NCBI GenBank assembly: GCA_001051155.2
Contig: JYIP02000011.1
Location: 744,001-808,000, forward strand
Direction: 5' to 3'
Origin: Chrysoporthe austroafricana
Taxonomy: Eukaryota > Ascomycota > Sordariomycetes > Diaporthales > Cryphonectriaceae
Length of the DNA: 64,000 nt
Shown here: positions 1 to 12,800 of the stretch, piece after piece
Position numbering within the stretch: the first letter of the stretch is position 1
Layout of the letters: each line of letters starts with the position of its first letter
Program-made: the position numbers and the translations under genes
Notes under the pieces: model-generated
What the model saw: only the letters and a program-made list of their open reading frames with translations
What the model was told of the DNA's origin: nothing
The model's database searches: none

Positions 1-760
1 TATATTAAAATACGCAATTATATATCGATATATCGAATTTATAATAAAAATAAAAACGATTTATAGCAACTTTTAAAGGAAATATAACTTATATTATTTC
101 TATTAATCCCATTTTATACTATTATTATAAACTTCGTTATAAGGCTACCGATAGTATTATTTATAAATATTATATAAGCTTTAGCTAAAATGCTATTTTT
201 AAATATATTTCTTATAATTACGGACAAGTATTCCAAAGCTATAATTATTATATTAAGCAACGTAATATATATTACAGCTTAATATTTATAACTATACCGA
301 CTTTTGCAATTATATCGGAAAGGAAGAATTATTTGCTATATTCTTTCGCAATTTATTAAACTTTAAAGCTATTGCTAAAGCTTGGAAAGTTACTTTTAAT
401 TAGTAAATATAGCTATTATTTATCGATATAACCTTATTAGTAATATATAATACTGCTTTCTTCCAATAATTTATAGATTTAGCTACTTATATTGAAAACC
501 GATTACAATATTGCTATATAATAACTTTATACGGCTATTAACTTTATATACTGATATATTTTATTATAACTTTACTTTATATTTATTATTATTATACTTA
601 CTTAATACTTTATTATTTAAAAGCTATATATTCTATTAATATTTATAAGCAATTTTAGTTTTTAATTATATTTATATTAAATATTTCGGCAATAAATACA
701 ATTAAATATTACCGATATATACTTAAATATCGGCTAGCTTTATTATATATAAGTATTATA
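1..760 (+). pseudogene. Decayed pol (integrase-like) fragment of another LTR retroelement
   Basis: AT-rich DNA with no long ORF. Around positions 190-275 a frame reads ..IFLIITDKYSKAIIILSN.., which resembles the start of a Ty3-type integrase core (D-x-L/I-VTDK-F-SK). No member of the family that fills the rest of the window reads like this at the same place; their integrase has IIVCKLSKY. It therefore looks like a different LTR element, cut by the window edge. Later parts of an integrase cannot be followed with confidence because stops are too frequent. The family name is uncertain. Confidence 0.4.
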
Positions 761-1392
761 TATATTTATTTTCTTTAAATATAACCGATTGTAATAAAAG
801 ATTAATTTTAAGTTTCTAGTATAAGCAAGTTTCTTTTTAATTTTTAATATAAGTATATTTATTATTTAAATCCCTAGCGTAAGTATATTTACTTATTAGA
901 ATTCCAGTACGAATTAGCTTTATAAAACGATCGTTATTTCCTATATAATCTTTTTTATCCAATAGTACCGTTATGCTTTTCTTTGCTATATAACTTAAAG
1001 TTTTATTATATCGTATTATTGCTATTTAAAACGTCTTTAACTATTAGCTTTTTTTGTAAATAAAGGTTATAAAAGGCCGGCAATTAATAGCAAAACTTAT
1101 AAATATAATAAATTTATAGTAAATCCTTTAATAAATACGCAATGAATTTATTAAGTAAATGCTATATTTTTACCGGGAGGCTTATATAATGCTCTGATAT
1201 ACTTTTAGCATAATTTACTTTCTTAAAAGAACTATGCTTCAGAATATATTTTAATACGTTTACCATTAAATATTATTAAAATAATTAAATTATAAAAATA
1301 ATTTTAAATTTAAAATATCCAATTTATAAAGAATATTATATTCTTGCTTTAATAAAATATTTATTTTTAAATAATTCAATATATAAAAGGGC
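761..1392. other. AT-rich DNA without recognisable gene
   Basis: RIP-like, AT-rich sequence between the decayed integrase fragment and the outermost retroelement. No ORF, RNA gene or LTR of the main family is visible. A short GC-richer patch (ggccggc near 1077) shows that it was once less AT-rich. The last five bases before the next element (tataa, 1393-1397) are the left target-site duplication of El-1. Confidence 0.6.
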
Positions 1393-1397
1393 TATAA

Positions 1398-1882
1398 TGT
1401 TATAAACGCTGCAGCAATTTTAAAATAAATTATAAAGTTAAAAGGTTTATATTAATAAAAGCGGTATCAAATATAACTTTGAATATCGGAAATATACTTA
1501 ATAAATATTCGCAATGCTTATAAGCTTATACGGCTATTACTTAAATATTTAATAGGGTTTAAATAATATTTAGATTTACGACTGAAAAGCTATAATATTC
1601 TATTTATTAAATATCCAGTTTTTATATATTCGGCTTTTCAGTTCTGGATTTATTGGATTTATAGCAAATTCTTAAATCCTGAATTTGCTAAATCTATAAC
1701 AAATCCCTAAATCCTGGATTTGCTAGATTTATAATAAATTTCCAGATCTTCTTTACTTTATAACCTTAATCCTTAAGTTATATAAACGGTTATAAAGATT
1801 TCTTAAATAAAGTTAATAATGCAATGCTTTATCGGGTTTTACTTCTGCATTGCTTACTTTAGTCCCTTATTAAGTTATAATA
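1398..1882 (-). repeat. El-1 3' LTR
   Basis: Left end tgttataaacgctgcagc and right end gttataata give inverted termini (ancestral TGTTATRAAC..GTTYATAACA). It matches 59555-60038 along its whole length. A TATA-like tatata near 1625 and repeated gatctgctgg-type units mark the U3 part. The next base to the right (1883) starts the polypurine-tract complement (ttatccttttcc), so this is the 3' LTR of a minus-strand element. Confidence 0.9.
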
Positions 1883-1971
1883 TTATCCTTTTCCTATCGG
1901 TTATTATCTTTAATAATCTTTTGTAAATAATTCAATTTATTTGAATATATTATCGCGCTTTTCTAATTAGG

Positions 1972-2325
1972 ATACTAAATAGAATTTCGAAATCGAAATT
2001 CTTTAATTCTCGTTCTAATAAGGTTAAATAATGTAAATCTTTAATTTTTCGGATTATTTATTACGCTATTATTATACGTTCTTATTTCTATTGCAATCGC
2101 TTTAATTTGAAATTATATGCAATTTCTAAGCAGGATTCGACCCGTTACTTCAAATGCGTTTAGTATAATCAGTCGAATTATAATATTTTAGAACCGATTA
2201 ACGCTACAAAGCTTTCCTTTGCTTCTAACCAGTTTCAAAAATTAAAGGACAAAATCGAAAGCTTAAAAGATAAACTAATAAAGTTACGGAAGCAAAAACG
2301 AATATAGCGAGAGCGGATGGCTAAG
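1972..2325 (+). pseudogene. El-1 antisense accessory ORF, N-terminal part
   Basis: First 118 codons of the accessory ORF; the start ATG is now ATA. It reads ILNRISKSK.., then the RIP-damaged cysteine region (RSYFYCNRFNLKLYAISKQ, DSTRYFKC), then the coil start KLKDKIESLKDKLIKLRKQKRI. The frame is cut at ..RERMAK by insertion of El-2 and resumes in the same frame at 9631. The two pieces add up to exactly 606 nt, 201 codons plus stop. Function unknown; see the accessory ORF finding. Confidence 0.75.
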
Positions 2326-2762
2326 TATTATAACCCGTCTAGCATACAGGACGCGAATAGAACCACCTAGCAGCGCAATACGGAAAAACGGCAGAACCCG
2401 GACCGGAAGTAATTAGGAAAGGATTATATAATCCTAAAGTTAAGGTTATAAAGGAAGGAAGATCTGCAGATCTGTTCCAGAGCTACAAATACGGATCTGG
2501 GAATTTGCTCCAAATTCAGCAAATCTATACTGAAAAGCTGGATATATAAAGACCAGATATCTACCAAATAAATAATAATAGCTTTTCAGTTATTAATCTA
2601 AGTATCAATCAAATCCTATTATTAATAGCTATTTAAAGCTTATAAATATTGCAATACTTAATAAATTGTTCCGATATTTAAAGCAATATTTAATACTGCT
2701 CTTATTAGCATAAATCCTCTTAACTTTACAGTTATTTCAGGATTATTATAGCATTTATAATA
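2326..2762 (+). repeat. El-2 5' LTR
   Basis: Begins tattataacccg and ends gcatttataata. TATA box gatatataaa at 2541-2550. The putative transcript start region agcttttcagttatt follows about 40 bp downstream and is the proposed self-primer. The sequence after the LTR, ttttgataactttta, is the primer-binding region. Confidence 0.92.
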
Positions 2763-2849
2763 TTTTGATAACTTTTATTTAAAAACGGTTTAATATATTC
2801 CTTTTAAATAATATCGGAATATAATAGCGCTTTAGATTCCGTCTTCTTT

Positions 2850-3760
2850 TAGCAATTAAGCTTTTCAGGAAGAAACCCCGACTGCCTTTACTAATAAACA
2901 GTTCCAATAGCAAAATGTAGCCCTATACTAATAACTTGAAGAAATTAAGAACGAAATTATTCGCCTTAATGCATTTTAGCAAGCTAAAGCTTTCAAGCTT
3001 AATAAGCTTAGGCCTTATAAAGGCATTCGAAAAGACTTTCAGGCCTTCTTAATGCAATTTAAGGCTTATTTCAAGCATTACGGGATCCAATTCAGAACTA
3101 CTTACGATAAAATCGATTTCGCAAAAAGTCGTCTTGAAAGAATAGCCTTTCAATAATAGGAACTAACTCTTCGCAACTATTTAGATAATAGCGAAAACTT
3201 CCGTTCCGAAAATACCAAGCGCATTTTCCAGCGCTATGCCAATTTCGAATTAGCTCTTACAAAAACTTTCGGAAATTCGAACGAATAACGTATTGCAATA
3301 CGGCAGCTAAAGGCATTACGATAAACCGGTTCGGCCGCAGACTATACGGCTAAGTTCCGGCAGATTATCGCTTATTTCGATTACGAAAATAAACCCCTTA
3401 TAAATGCCTATTATGCGGGATTTAAAGAAGAGGTTAAGGACGAATTCTATAAAGAAAACCGACCCGAGGAATTTAGTAAATTTATTAATAAAGCAGTTCG
3501 TATTGACAATCGACTTTATGAATAGCGCTAGCAATAACAGAAAAACTATAGCCATATCCCGAAATATTAGCCCAATTCTGAAAAGCGCAAATTCTAATAA
3601 AAGAATCGGAATAGTATAGCCTATTCGAGCATTATATATGCTAAATCTATAGAATTAAATATTTTCGTACGAGAATAATGCAAAAGAATTATTTATTATA
3701 ATTATAATAAAAAAGGATATATAGCCTGTAATTGTTATTAAGAAAAAAAGAAATAAGAAT
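2850..3760 (+). pseudogene. El-2 gag (capsid and nucleocapsid) remnant
   Basis: Structural protein that would form the cytoplasmic virus-like particle. Recognisable capsid segments are KDFQAFLMQFKAYFKHYG, TYDKIDFAKSRLERIAFQ and GFKEEVKDEFYKENRPEEF followed by SKFINKAVRIDNRLYE. Near 3690-3740 a CCHC knuckle is present as YYNYNKKGYIACNCY, in which the first Cys and the His have become Tyr, as expected from TG-to-TA and CA-to-TA changes. At least ten in-frame stops, mostly former CAA/CAG or TGG codons. The original start codon cannot be fixed. Confidence 0.85.
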
Positions 3761-6700
3761 AAAAGCTAGTTTCGGAAAAATAAGTTAATATCGCTTAGCA
3801 ATAAGAACCCAATTAGCCGAATAATAATATCCTATTAGAGCAAATAACGGATTTTAATTATAGCAGTACGAGCTGGATAGCTTGCTATTAAGATTATTAC
3901 TTATTGCATTTTTCGGAAAAGGAAAGTTTAAAATAGTTTCTATATAAACTTAAAGAATAAAAGCAACTCGCTATAAGAAGAAAAGGCTTATTCTATAATA
4001 CGGCCTTAAATGATAGCAATTCAGACTATTCAAGCAACTTGTTAGATGCTAAAGAAAAAGATTTAAGAAGATTCCCTTTAGAAATATACTTCGATTAACG
4101 ATAGGAAAAGGCAATAGAAGAAAAACTTAGCATATAAGCGCTAATACTTAGCGCTATGCTTAACGAAACGATATTATAAAACAAATAGCTAGATAATTTG
4201 CTAACCCAAATATTCGAAAAAGGACTTATCGAAAAAATAGGAAAATTAGCGGCTTAGCATATTAAATAGAATTATCTCAAGAATCGTAATTGGATAACCA
4301 AGCATACGAAAATAGAATATTTCGTATACGGACTTATTCTGGAAGAATTCTTCCAAAGCATTCCGTTCCAAAATAGCGGATGCAAACCCCAGGAAAATAA
4401 GAAAATCAATTACTCATACCTTCATTATTACAAACTTGCCTGGATATATTATATATACTATAATTGCTAGATATACTTTAGCAAGAAAGTTAAATACAAT
4501 TAGTTCCCAATTAAGGAATAGGACTAATTAATCTAACTTATTATAAAAGTTTAGAGAAAATACAGAAAAGTCTTATATATCGAATATAGCAATGCTTATA
4601 TCGGACTATTTAATAATTGCTTATAAAAGTATATTCAAGGAAGAATAATATAGGAATAATGCTATATATCGATATATTCTATCTATATATAAGATAAAGC
4701 TAAAGAATAGTACCGATTGCAAAAAGCCGAAAAGGCAAAGCAGCATGCTTAAAGCCAAATAAGAAAGTTAGCAAAGCAAGTAGCGAGATAAATATAGAAC
4801 GACTTAAAAGGAAAGGATCGCCTATAAAGGAATAGCAGCCGATTAAGGCTATAAAATCCCTATGCGCTATTACGAAAAACAAAGAAGAATATATTATTTT
4901 GGACGCATATATTAACGGGTAATATTACGGCGCACTATTGGATAATAGCGTATAAAGAAATTTTATCTTGCCGGAACTTATTAATAGGAAACGAATTCTT
5001 TAGATATAGAAGAAAGATCTCTATAGACTTAATATTATAAAAAGAAAAACAATTGCATATAACTTTAATATAATCGATATAGAAACTAATTACTTATTTA
5101 TTTCGATTTAAAGCCTTATAACGAAAACCATTTTCAATATTATAAATATAGCATAGTATAAGTTAATCTTAAGAATACTTTAGCTTAAAGAGCATAACTC
5201 TTATATCGATTGGATTACTAGCCAGATTTCTTAGAAATAAGCCGTATTTATAGAAAAAGTTGCAATTAACAAAAAAAGGAAAGTTCTAATTACTGAAAAC
5301 AGTATTAGAAATATACGCTTAAATAGGCTTAAATATATTTCTAAAGCAGAAATACTTGCTAAACGATAAGGAAAGGTTACGGATACTTCGAACTTACGAA
5401 TATAGATTGAGAACGGATTAAGAATTTAAATAATTAATAATTAGCGGAAAACTAATCCGGTATAAAGCGCTATAAAACTATATAAATTATAGAATTATAA
5501 GGAGATTTAGCTTTCAATATAACGGATATAAGAAAATTACGAAAGAAGATTCGGCTTTACAAATAATAAATATTTAAAGCCACTCGAAACCAGAATATAC
5601 AAACAAAAAGAAAAGCGATAAAAGAAAAATATGCCCAATAGTACTTTTTATTCTTCCAGATTACAGAAAATAAAGAAAAACCGATATCAGAACTTAAAAA
5701 CGTATTAAAAGAATACTATAAGTTCAAAAAACTATAGCAAGGGAAATTCAATACCGGTTTACTAGAATACAGCCTTTTTGATTATAAAATTCTATTGAAA
5801 AAAGGAACGAAATCGCAAAATTACTCAATTTATAAGCTCGATTAAGCAAAGCTCGAAATATTCAGGGAATATATCGATAAAAACTTAAAAAAGGGATATA
5901 TACGGAAATTACAATTACCCGCAAAATATTCAATTCTATTTATACTCAAAAAGAATAGCAAGCTACGATTTTATATAAATTATCGGCAGCTTAACGATAT
6001 TACAATCAAAAATCGCTATTCCTTATTTCTAATAAGAGAAATACGAGATTAATTGATAAAAGCAAGCTAATTCATTACGCTCGATCTCAAAAAAGGATAT
6101 TATTATATTCGGATTAAGGAAAACGATATTTGGAAAATAGCTTTTAGGATTCGTTACGGACATTTCGAATACATAATCTTACTTTTCGGATTAACCAATG
6201 CGTTCGTATCTTTCCAAGAAATAATTAATAATATCTTCCGCAAATATTTGAATATTATTATTATTATCTATTTCGATAATATTCTTATTTATTCAAAAAA
6301 ACTTTGAATCGTATAAGCGATATATATAGCAAGTATTCCAGATACTATAGGATAATAAATTCTTTATAGAATTTAGCAAATGCTAATTCTATTAGCAAAA
6401 AATCAATTATTTGGGTTATATAATAGAATCGGGCAAAATTAGTATGCAAAAAAATAAAATTTAAGCAATAAAAGAATAGCTTATGCTATCAAAAATTAAA
6501 AAAATCAGAATATTTTTCAGTTACGCTAATTTCTATCGATAATTCATTTAAAATTATAGCAGAATCATACGATCCTTTACAGATCTTATAAAGAAAAACA
6601 AAAAATTCGAATAAACGCAAGAAATATAGGAAGTATTTAACAAAATCAAAAGACAGGTTATATCAGAACTTATACTTTGCGAAGCAAACCCGAACAAATT

Positions 6701-8480
6701 ATTCGAAATCGAAACCGATATATTAAATTATGCATTCGGAAAATAGCTAGGTTAACGAAATAATCAAGGATATTTTAGGATCATAAGCAACTTTTCAAAA
6801 AAGCTGAACGGCTCAGAATTCAATTATAGCATTCCAGATAAGGAATTAATAGCAATTGTCAAAGCATTTAAAGAATAGCAATACTACCTGATAAAGGCGA
6901 AATACCAAATTATAATGCATTCGGATTATAAAAACTTAACGATATTTATAATAACAAAAGTCCTGAATAAACGATAAGTTAAATAGGCAGAATTCCTTTT
7001 GCAATTTGATTTGAAAATCGTCTATTGCAAAAATTCCGAAAATAGCAGAGCAAATATATTTAATAAATAATCGGACTATTAAAGCATAAAGCCAAAAGAA
7101 TTCCAGAATATCTTTCGGCAAGATAAAGATAGTAACTTTATAAACGAAGCCAGAGAACTCGATATAATTATTAAAATTAACAATAACGAAAAAGGATTAG
7201 AAAGCATAACCCTTAAAAAATAGGACGAATATATCCGAAATATATATAATATACTAGCATACGGCTATTAAGGAATTAGAGCTATATACGAAAGAATCAA
7301 AAGATATTAGAACTTCTTAAGATTAAGGAAAAAGATTGAAAGAATCTTACGAAAATGCAATAATTGCAAGAAGAATAAAATTGAATACTATAAGCCTTAT
7401 AGGCTGCTCTAACCGCTCTTTATCCCAGAAGCAATTTGGCAGTCTATTAGCTAAGACTTTATTACCAAGCTACTTCTTTTACGAGAACCTTTAATTAAAA
7501 TGCAATATAATAATATCTTAATAATAGTTTGCAAACTGAGCAAGTATACTTACTTCTTTCCTTATAAGGAAAGCAGTACGGCAAAAGATCTTGCATATAT
7601 ATTTCTGAGAACGGTTATAACCAATTATAGCATGCTTAAAGAAATAATTTCCGATAGAAATAAAAAGTTTGCATCCAATTTCTGGATTTCACTTATAAAG
7701 CTATTCGGAATGCAGTAAAAGATATCTATAGCATTCTACTTATAAACGGATAGATAAACGGAACGAATAAACTAGATTATTAAATAATACTTATAGCATT
7801 ACGTAAATTATAAATAAAATAACTAGGTTAATTTGCTATTGCTAGCACAGTTTGTATATAATAGCGCAAATATAAGTACGACAAAAAAATTATTATTTTA
7901 TACGCTTTACGGCTATAACTCGATAGTTTATTACAATAAACTACCAGGAGCAAATACAGAAGCAGCAGAAAAACGAATTAAAAGAATTAAAAAGGTTTAA
8001 AAAGAATTTCAGGAAAAATTAAAATTTATATAAGAAAGAATAACAAAATACGCTAATTCCAAAAAGATTAAAAGACCAATCCTATAAAAGAGAGATAAAG
8101 TTTACTTTATATAACGAAAAGAGCATATTAAAACAATAAGACCTTTTTATTCATTAAATTACAAAAAACTTAGCCTATTTAAAATCTTAAAGAAAGTTTC
8201 GAATATTAATTTCGAATTTGTATTACTTTATAAGATAAGAATCTATTCGATATTCTATATCTCACTTCTTGAATTTGCGCTTAGAATAGCCAAAATAGAT
8301 AATATAGTATAAGTCGAAAGTAACGAACCAGAATACGAAATCGAACGGATCTTTAAATAACGAAAACTAACAGATTATAAAGAATACTTGATCAAATAGA
8401 AAAGTTATCTTTTAAGTAAAAACAGCTAAAAACTAATTAGCAACTTAAGCAATACGTAACAAATACTTAAAAAATACTGG
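3761..8480 (+). pseudogene. El-2 pol remnant: linker, PR, RT, RNase H, IN, chromodomain
   Basis: A ~370-codon gag-protease linker (SSTSWIACY..HFSEKES, later FFQSIPFQNSGCKP) leads to protease near 4900-5240 (GALLD followed by SSV; the active-site Gly codon is damaged). RT lies at about 5830-6330 (KKNSKLRFYINYRQLNDITIKN, then YFDNILIYS, second catalytic Asp changed to Asn). RNase H is at about 6700-7080 (FEIETD, FNYSIPDKELIAIVKAFKE). Integrase is at about 7210-8130: zinc-binding CNNCKKNK, core 7500-7718 with IISDRNKKFASNFW, and TER downstream. A chromodomain follows near 8330-8460 (YEIERIFK, YLIK). Integrase plus chromodomain defines a chromovirus. Confidence 0.88.
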
Positions 8481-8497
8481 AAAAAGCAACTTACTAA

Positions 8498-9097
8498 TTA
8501 ACCAGAAGGATAATTAGCAGCAGGAAAGTTAGCTATATTTTCGGACCCGGCCTCTAGAATAACGAGAGATTAGTCGAATTGCTATAAGGCAGCTTCGAAA
8601 TCGAAACTTTCAGGAAAGGGACCTTTAGGGACAAGAATCTCTGCAGTACAACGCTTAACCTCGGCCTAATAACGCTCCTTTTCGGCCTTTTCCTTTTCCA
8701 ACCGCTCCAAATCTTCGAGATTAGACAAGCTACGATAAAAAGCCCGAACCATTCGTTTACGCCATATTCGCTTCTGCTTTCGTAACCTTATCAGCTTGTC
8801 TTCCAGACTTTCAATCTTATCTTTCAGCTTCTAAAACTGATTAGACGCAAACGAAAGTTCCGCAATATTAATCGGCTCTAGGATATCGCAATTTAACTAA
8901 TTATGCTAAATATACTTAAAGTAACGAAATAAATTCTTTTCCGAAATTGTATACGACTCAAGACTAAAACGATTGTAATAGGAACAAAGACGTATAATAA
9001 CAGCGCAATAAATAATCCGAAAAATAAAAGACTCGCGCTACTTATTCTTATTAGAACGAAAGTTAGAAGATTTTGGTTTTAAAACCCTATTCGATAT
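8498..9097 (-). pseudogene. El-2 antisense accessory ORF
   Basis: Reads opposite to gag-pol from a mutated start (ATA, ISNRVLKPKSSN) to a TAA at 8498-8500, 600 nt and still in one frame. The C-terminal half is recognisable (RLEKEKAEKE, FPESFDFEAAL). The tail (..SLVILEAGSENIANF) groups it with El-5 and El-7. Several TGG/CAG codons are now stops. No known enzymatic domain. Confidence 0.7.
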
Positions 9098-9188
9098 CTC
9101 GATTAGGAAAGCACAAATATACGATAAAACGAATAAGGATTAACTTACGGAAGATTATTAAAGATAACGATTAATAAGAAAGAGATAA

Positions 9189-9625
9189 TATTATAACCCG
9201 TTTAGCATACAGGATGCAAATGGAACTACCTAGCAGTATAATACGGAAAAACGGCAAAACCCGGACCGGAAATGACCAGGAAAGGATTATATAATCCTAG
9301 GGTTAGAGTTATAAAGGAAAGAGGATTTGCAGATCTGTTCCAGAACTATAAATACGGATCTGGAAATCTGCCCTAAATCTAGCAAATCTATACTGAAAAG
9401 CTGGATATATAAAGACTAAATATTTATTAAATAAATAGTAATAGCTTTTTAATTATCAATCTAAATATCAATCAAGTCTTATTATTGATAGCTATTTAAG
9501 GCTTATAAATATTGCAATATTTAATAAATTATTCCGATATTCAAGGCAATACTTAATACCGCTTTTGTTAGCATAAACTTCTTTGACTTTATAGTTATTT
9601 CAGGATTACTGCAACGTTTATAACA
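9189..9625 (+). repeat. El-2 3' LTR
   Basis: Same length as its partner (437 bp) and collinear with it. Preceded by a purine-rich tract (aagaaagagataa). It keeps a telomere-like ctagggttagagtt at about 9297-9310 that is more mutated in the 5' LTR. Ends gcaacgtttataaca, retaining the original CA terminus. Confidence 0.92.
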
Positions 9626-9630
9626 TTAAG

Positions 9631-9882
9631 GCTTTTCGTTATAGCTTATTTAATCTTGAAGATTTGGAATAGTTGGAAAAGGAAGAGGCTGAAAAAGAGC
9701 GTCGCAAAGCCGAAATTAAATACCGCGTTACGGAACTTTTAATTCCGGAAAGTTTTCTTCCTGAAAGTTTTAATCTAAATGCTGCTTTGCAGCAGTTTGA
9801 GTTTAATATCGACTGGCCTATTAACGATCCGTTTATAGGAAATAAAGCTATGCCCGGCCTTTCCGATCGGTTTTCTAGCTAG
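9631..9882 (+). pseudogene. El-1 antisense accessory ORF, C-terminal part
   Basis: Continuation of 1972-2325 after El-2. 84 codons in phase: AFRYSLFNLEDLE, one stop (TAG), then LEKEEAEKERRKAEIKYRV and a conserved ESFLPESFNLNAALQQF, ending SDRFSS and a stop. It is the best preserved open stretch of El-1. The charged heptad-like segment suggests a coiled coil. The position directly beside the chromodomain, on the opposite strand, is the same in all copies. Confidence 0.75.
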
Positions 9883-9889
9883 CTAGTTA

Positions 9890-12800
9890 ATTGCTTTTCC
9901 TAATATTTTTTGAGTATTTGTAATGCATTATTCAGATTGCTAACTAGTTCTTAGCTATTTTCGCTCGAATAGTATCCTTTCCATTTAATTAAGTATTCTC
10001 TGTATTTGGTTAGTTTTCGGTATTTAAAGATTCGTTCGATTTCGTATTTTAGTTCGTTAGTTTTAATTTGTATAAATTTGTCTATTTTAGTTATTTTGAA
10101 TGCCGGTTCGAAAAATGAAATATGGAATACCGGGTGGATTCTTATTCTATAATGTAATGCGAATTCGAAATTAACGTCCGAGATTTTCCTTAAGATTTTG
10201 AATAAGTTAAGTTTCTTATAATTTAGCGAATAAAAGGGTCTTATTGTTTTAAGATATTCTTTTCGTTAAATAAAATAGACTTTATTCCCTTTCTGTAAAA
10301 TTGGTCTTTTAATCCTTTTGGAGTTAGCATATCTCGTTATTCTTTCTTATATAAATTTCAGTTCTTTTTAAAATTCCTTTTAGATTTTCTTGATTTTCCG
10401 GATTCGTTTCTCTGCTACTTTTGCATTTATCCCTAGTAATTCATTATAATAAGCTATTAAATTATAGCTATAAAGCGCATAAAATAATAATTTCTTTATC
10501 GTATTCGTATTTATATTATTATATGCGAATTATATTAATAATAGCAAATCGACTTAGTTATTTTATTCGTAATTTATATAATATTGTAAATATTATTTAA
10601 TAATTTAATTCGTTCGTTCTGTTTGTTTATCCGTTTGCAAATAAAATGCTATAAATATCTTTTATTATATTCCGAATAGTTTTATAAGTAAAGTTTAGAA
10701 GTTTGATATAAATTTCCTATTTTTATTGAAAATAATTTCTTTAAACATGTTATAATTAGCTATAACCGTTTTGAGAAATATATATACGAAGTCTTTTGCT
10801 ATGCTATTTTCCTTATATAGAAAGAAGTAAGCGTACTTGCTTAATTTGCAAATTATTATTAAAATATTATTATATTATATTTTAATTAAAGGTTTTCGTA
10901 AGAAAGGTAATTTAATAATAAAATCCTAGCTAATAGATTGCTAAACTATTTCTAAAATAAGAAATAGTTAGAATAATTTATAAAGCTTATAATATTTAAT
11001 TTTATTCTTTTTGCAGCTATTGCATTTTTATAAGATCTTTCGATTTTTTTTTTCAATCTTAAAAGATTTCAATATCTTTTAATCCTTTCATATATTGCTT
11101 TAATTCTTTAATAGCTATATATTAATGCATTATACGTAATTTTGATATATTCGTCTTATTTTTTAAAAGTTATATTTTCTAGCTTTTTTTTGTTATTAGA
11201 AATTCTGATAATAGTATTAAATTTTTTAGCCTTATTTATAAGGTTGTTATTTTTGTCTTGCTAAAAAATATTTTGAAATTCTTTGGGTTTTATATTTTAA
11301 TAGTTTAACCGTTTGCTAAATGCATTTGCTTTGCTGTTTTCGAATCCCTTATAATAAATAATTTTTAAGTCGAATTATAAAAGGAATTCCGCTTATTTAA
11401 CTTGCTATTTATTCAAGACTTTTATTATTATAAACGTTATTAAGTTTTTATAATCGGAATATATTATAATTTAATATTTAGTTTTTATTAAGTAATATTG
11501 CTATTTCTCGAATGCTTTTATTATTGCTATTAGTTTTTTATCTGAAATGTCGTAATTGAATTCTAAGCCGTTTAATTTCTTTAAAAAATTGCTTATAATT
11601 CTGAAATATCCTTAATCGTTTCGTTAATCAAGTTATTTTCCGAACGTATAATCCGATATATCGGTTTCGATTTCAAATAGCTTATTTGAATCTGCTTTAC
11701 AGAATATAAGTTTTAACGTAATCCGTTTTTTAATCTTATCGAATGCTTTTTATATTTCTTATATTTATTCGAATTTTCGATTTTTCTTTATAAGGTCCGT
11801 AAAAAAGCGTACGATTCTGTTATAATTTCGAATGAATTATTAATAGAAATTAGCGTATTTAAAGAATATTTTAATTTCTTTAATCTTTTCTAATATAAGC
11901 TATTTTTTTATTGCTTGAATTTTATTTTTCTATATATTAATTTTCTTTAGCTCTATTATATAACCGAGGTAATTGACTTTTTGCTAATAAAAATAGTATT
12001 TGCTTAATTCGATTAGGAATTTATTATTTTATAAAGTCTGGAATATTTATTATATATGCCGCTTATACAATTTGAAGTCTTTCAAATAAATAAAGATATC
12101 GTTTAAATAAATAATAATAATAGTATTTAAATATTTGCGAAAGATATCGTTAATTATTTCTTAGAACAATATAAGCGTATTAATAAGCTTAAAGGGTAAA
12201 ATTATATATTTGAAATATCTATAACGAATTTTGAAAGCTATTTTTCAAATATTATTTTCCTTTATTCGAATATAATAATATCCTTCCTTGCGGTTAAGCA
12301 TAGTAAACCAATTTGCTCCGATTAAGCAATTTCGCATTTCTCTTATTAAGAGTAAAGAGTAGCGATTTTTAATTGTAATATTATTAAGCTTTTAATAATT
12401 TATATAAAGTCGTAATTTGCTATTTTTTTTAAGTACGAATAGGATTAAATATTTTACAAATAACCGTAATTTTCGTATATAGCCTCTTTTCAAATTTTTA
12501 TTAATATATTCCTTAAGTATTTCGAGCTTTATTTGGTCGAGCTTATAAATAGAATAGTTTTGCAGTTTGGTCCTTTCTTTTAAGAAGATCTTATATTTAA
12601 AAGGGCTATATTCTAATAAACCGGTATTAAATTTCTTTTGCTATAATTTCTTAAACTTATAGTATTCCTTTAATATATTTTTAAGTTCGAATAACGGTTC
12701 TTTTTTGTTTTCTGAGATTTGGAAGAATAAAAGGTACTATTAAGCGTATTTTGCTTTTCTTGCCTTTTATCGCTGCTTGCAAAGCTTAATTTCCGGTAAT

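Larger units (their letters stand above)
2326..9625 (+). mobile_element. El-2, complete Ty3/gypsy element nested in El-1
   Basis: 7300 bp with two 437-bp LTRs. The target duplication is ctaag (2321-2325) and ttaag (9626-9630), differing by one C-to-T change. It interrupts the accessory ORF of El-1, which rejoins in frame when El-2 is removed. Plus-strand order: LTR, gag, linker, protease, RT, RNase H, integrase, chromodomain, antisense accessory ORF, LTR. LTR type groups with El-5 and El-7. RIP has put stops in every domain and changed the RT YxDD box to YFDN. Confidence 0.95.
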
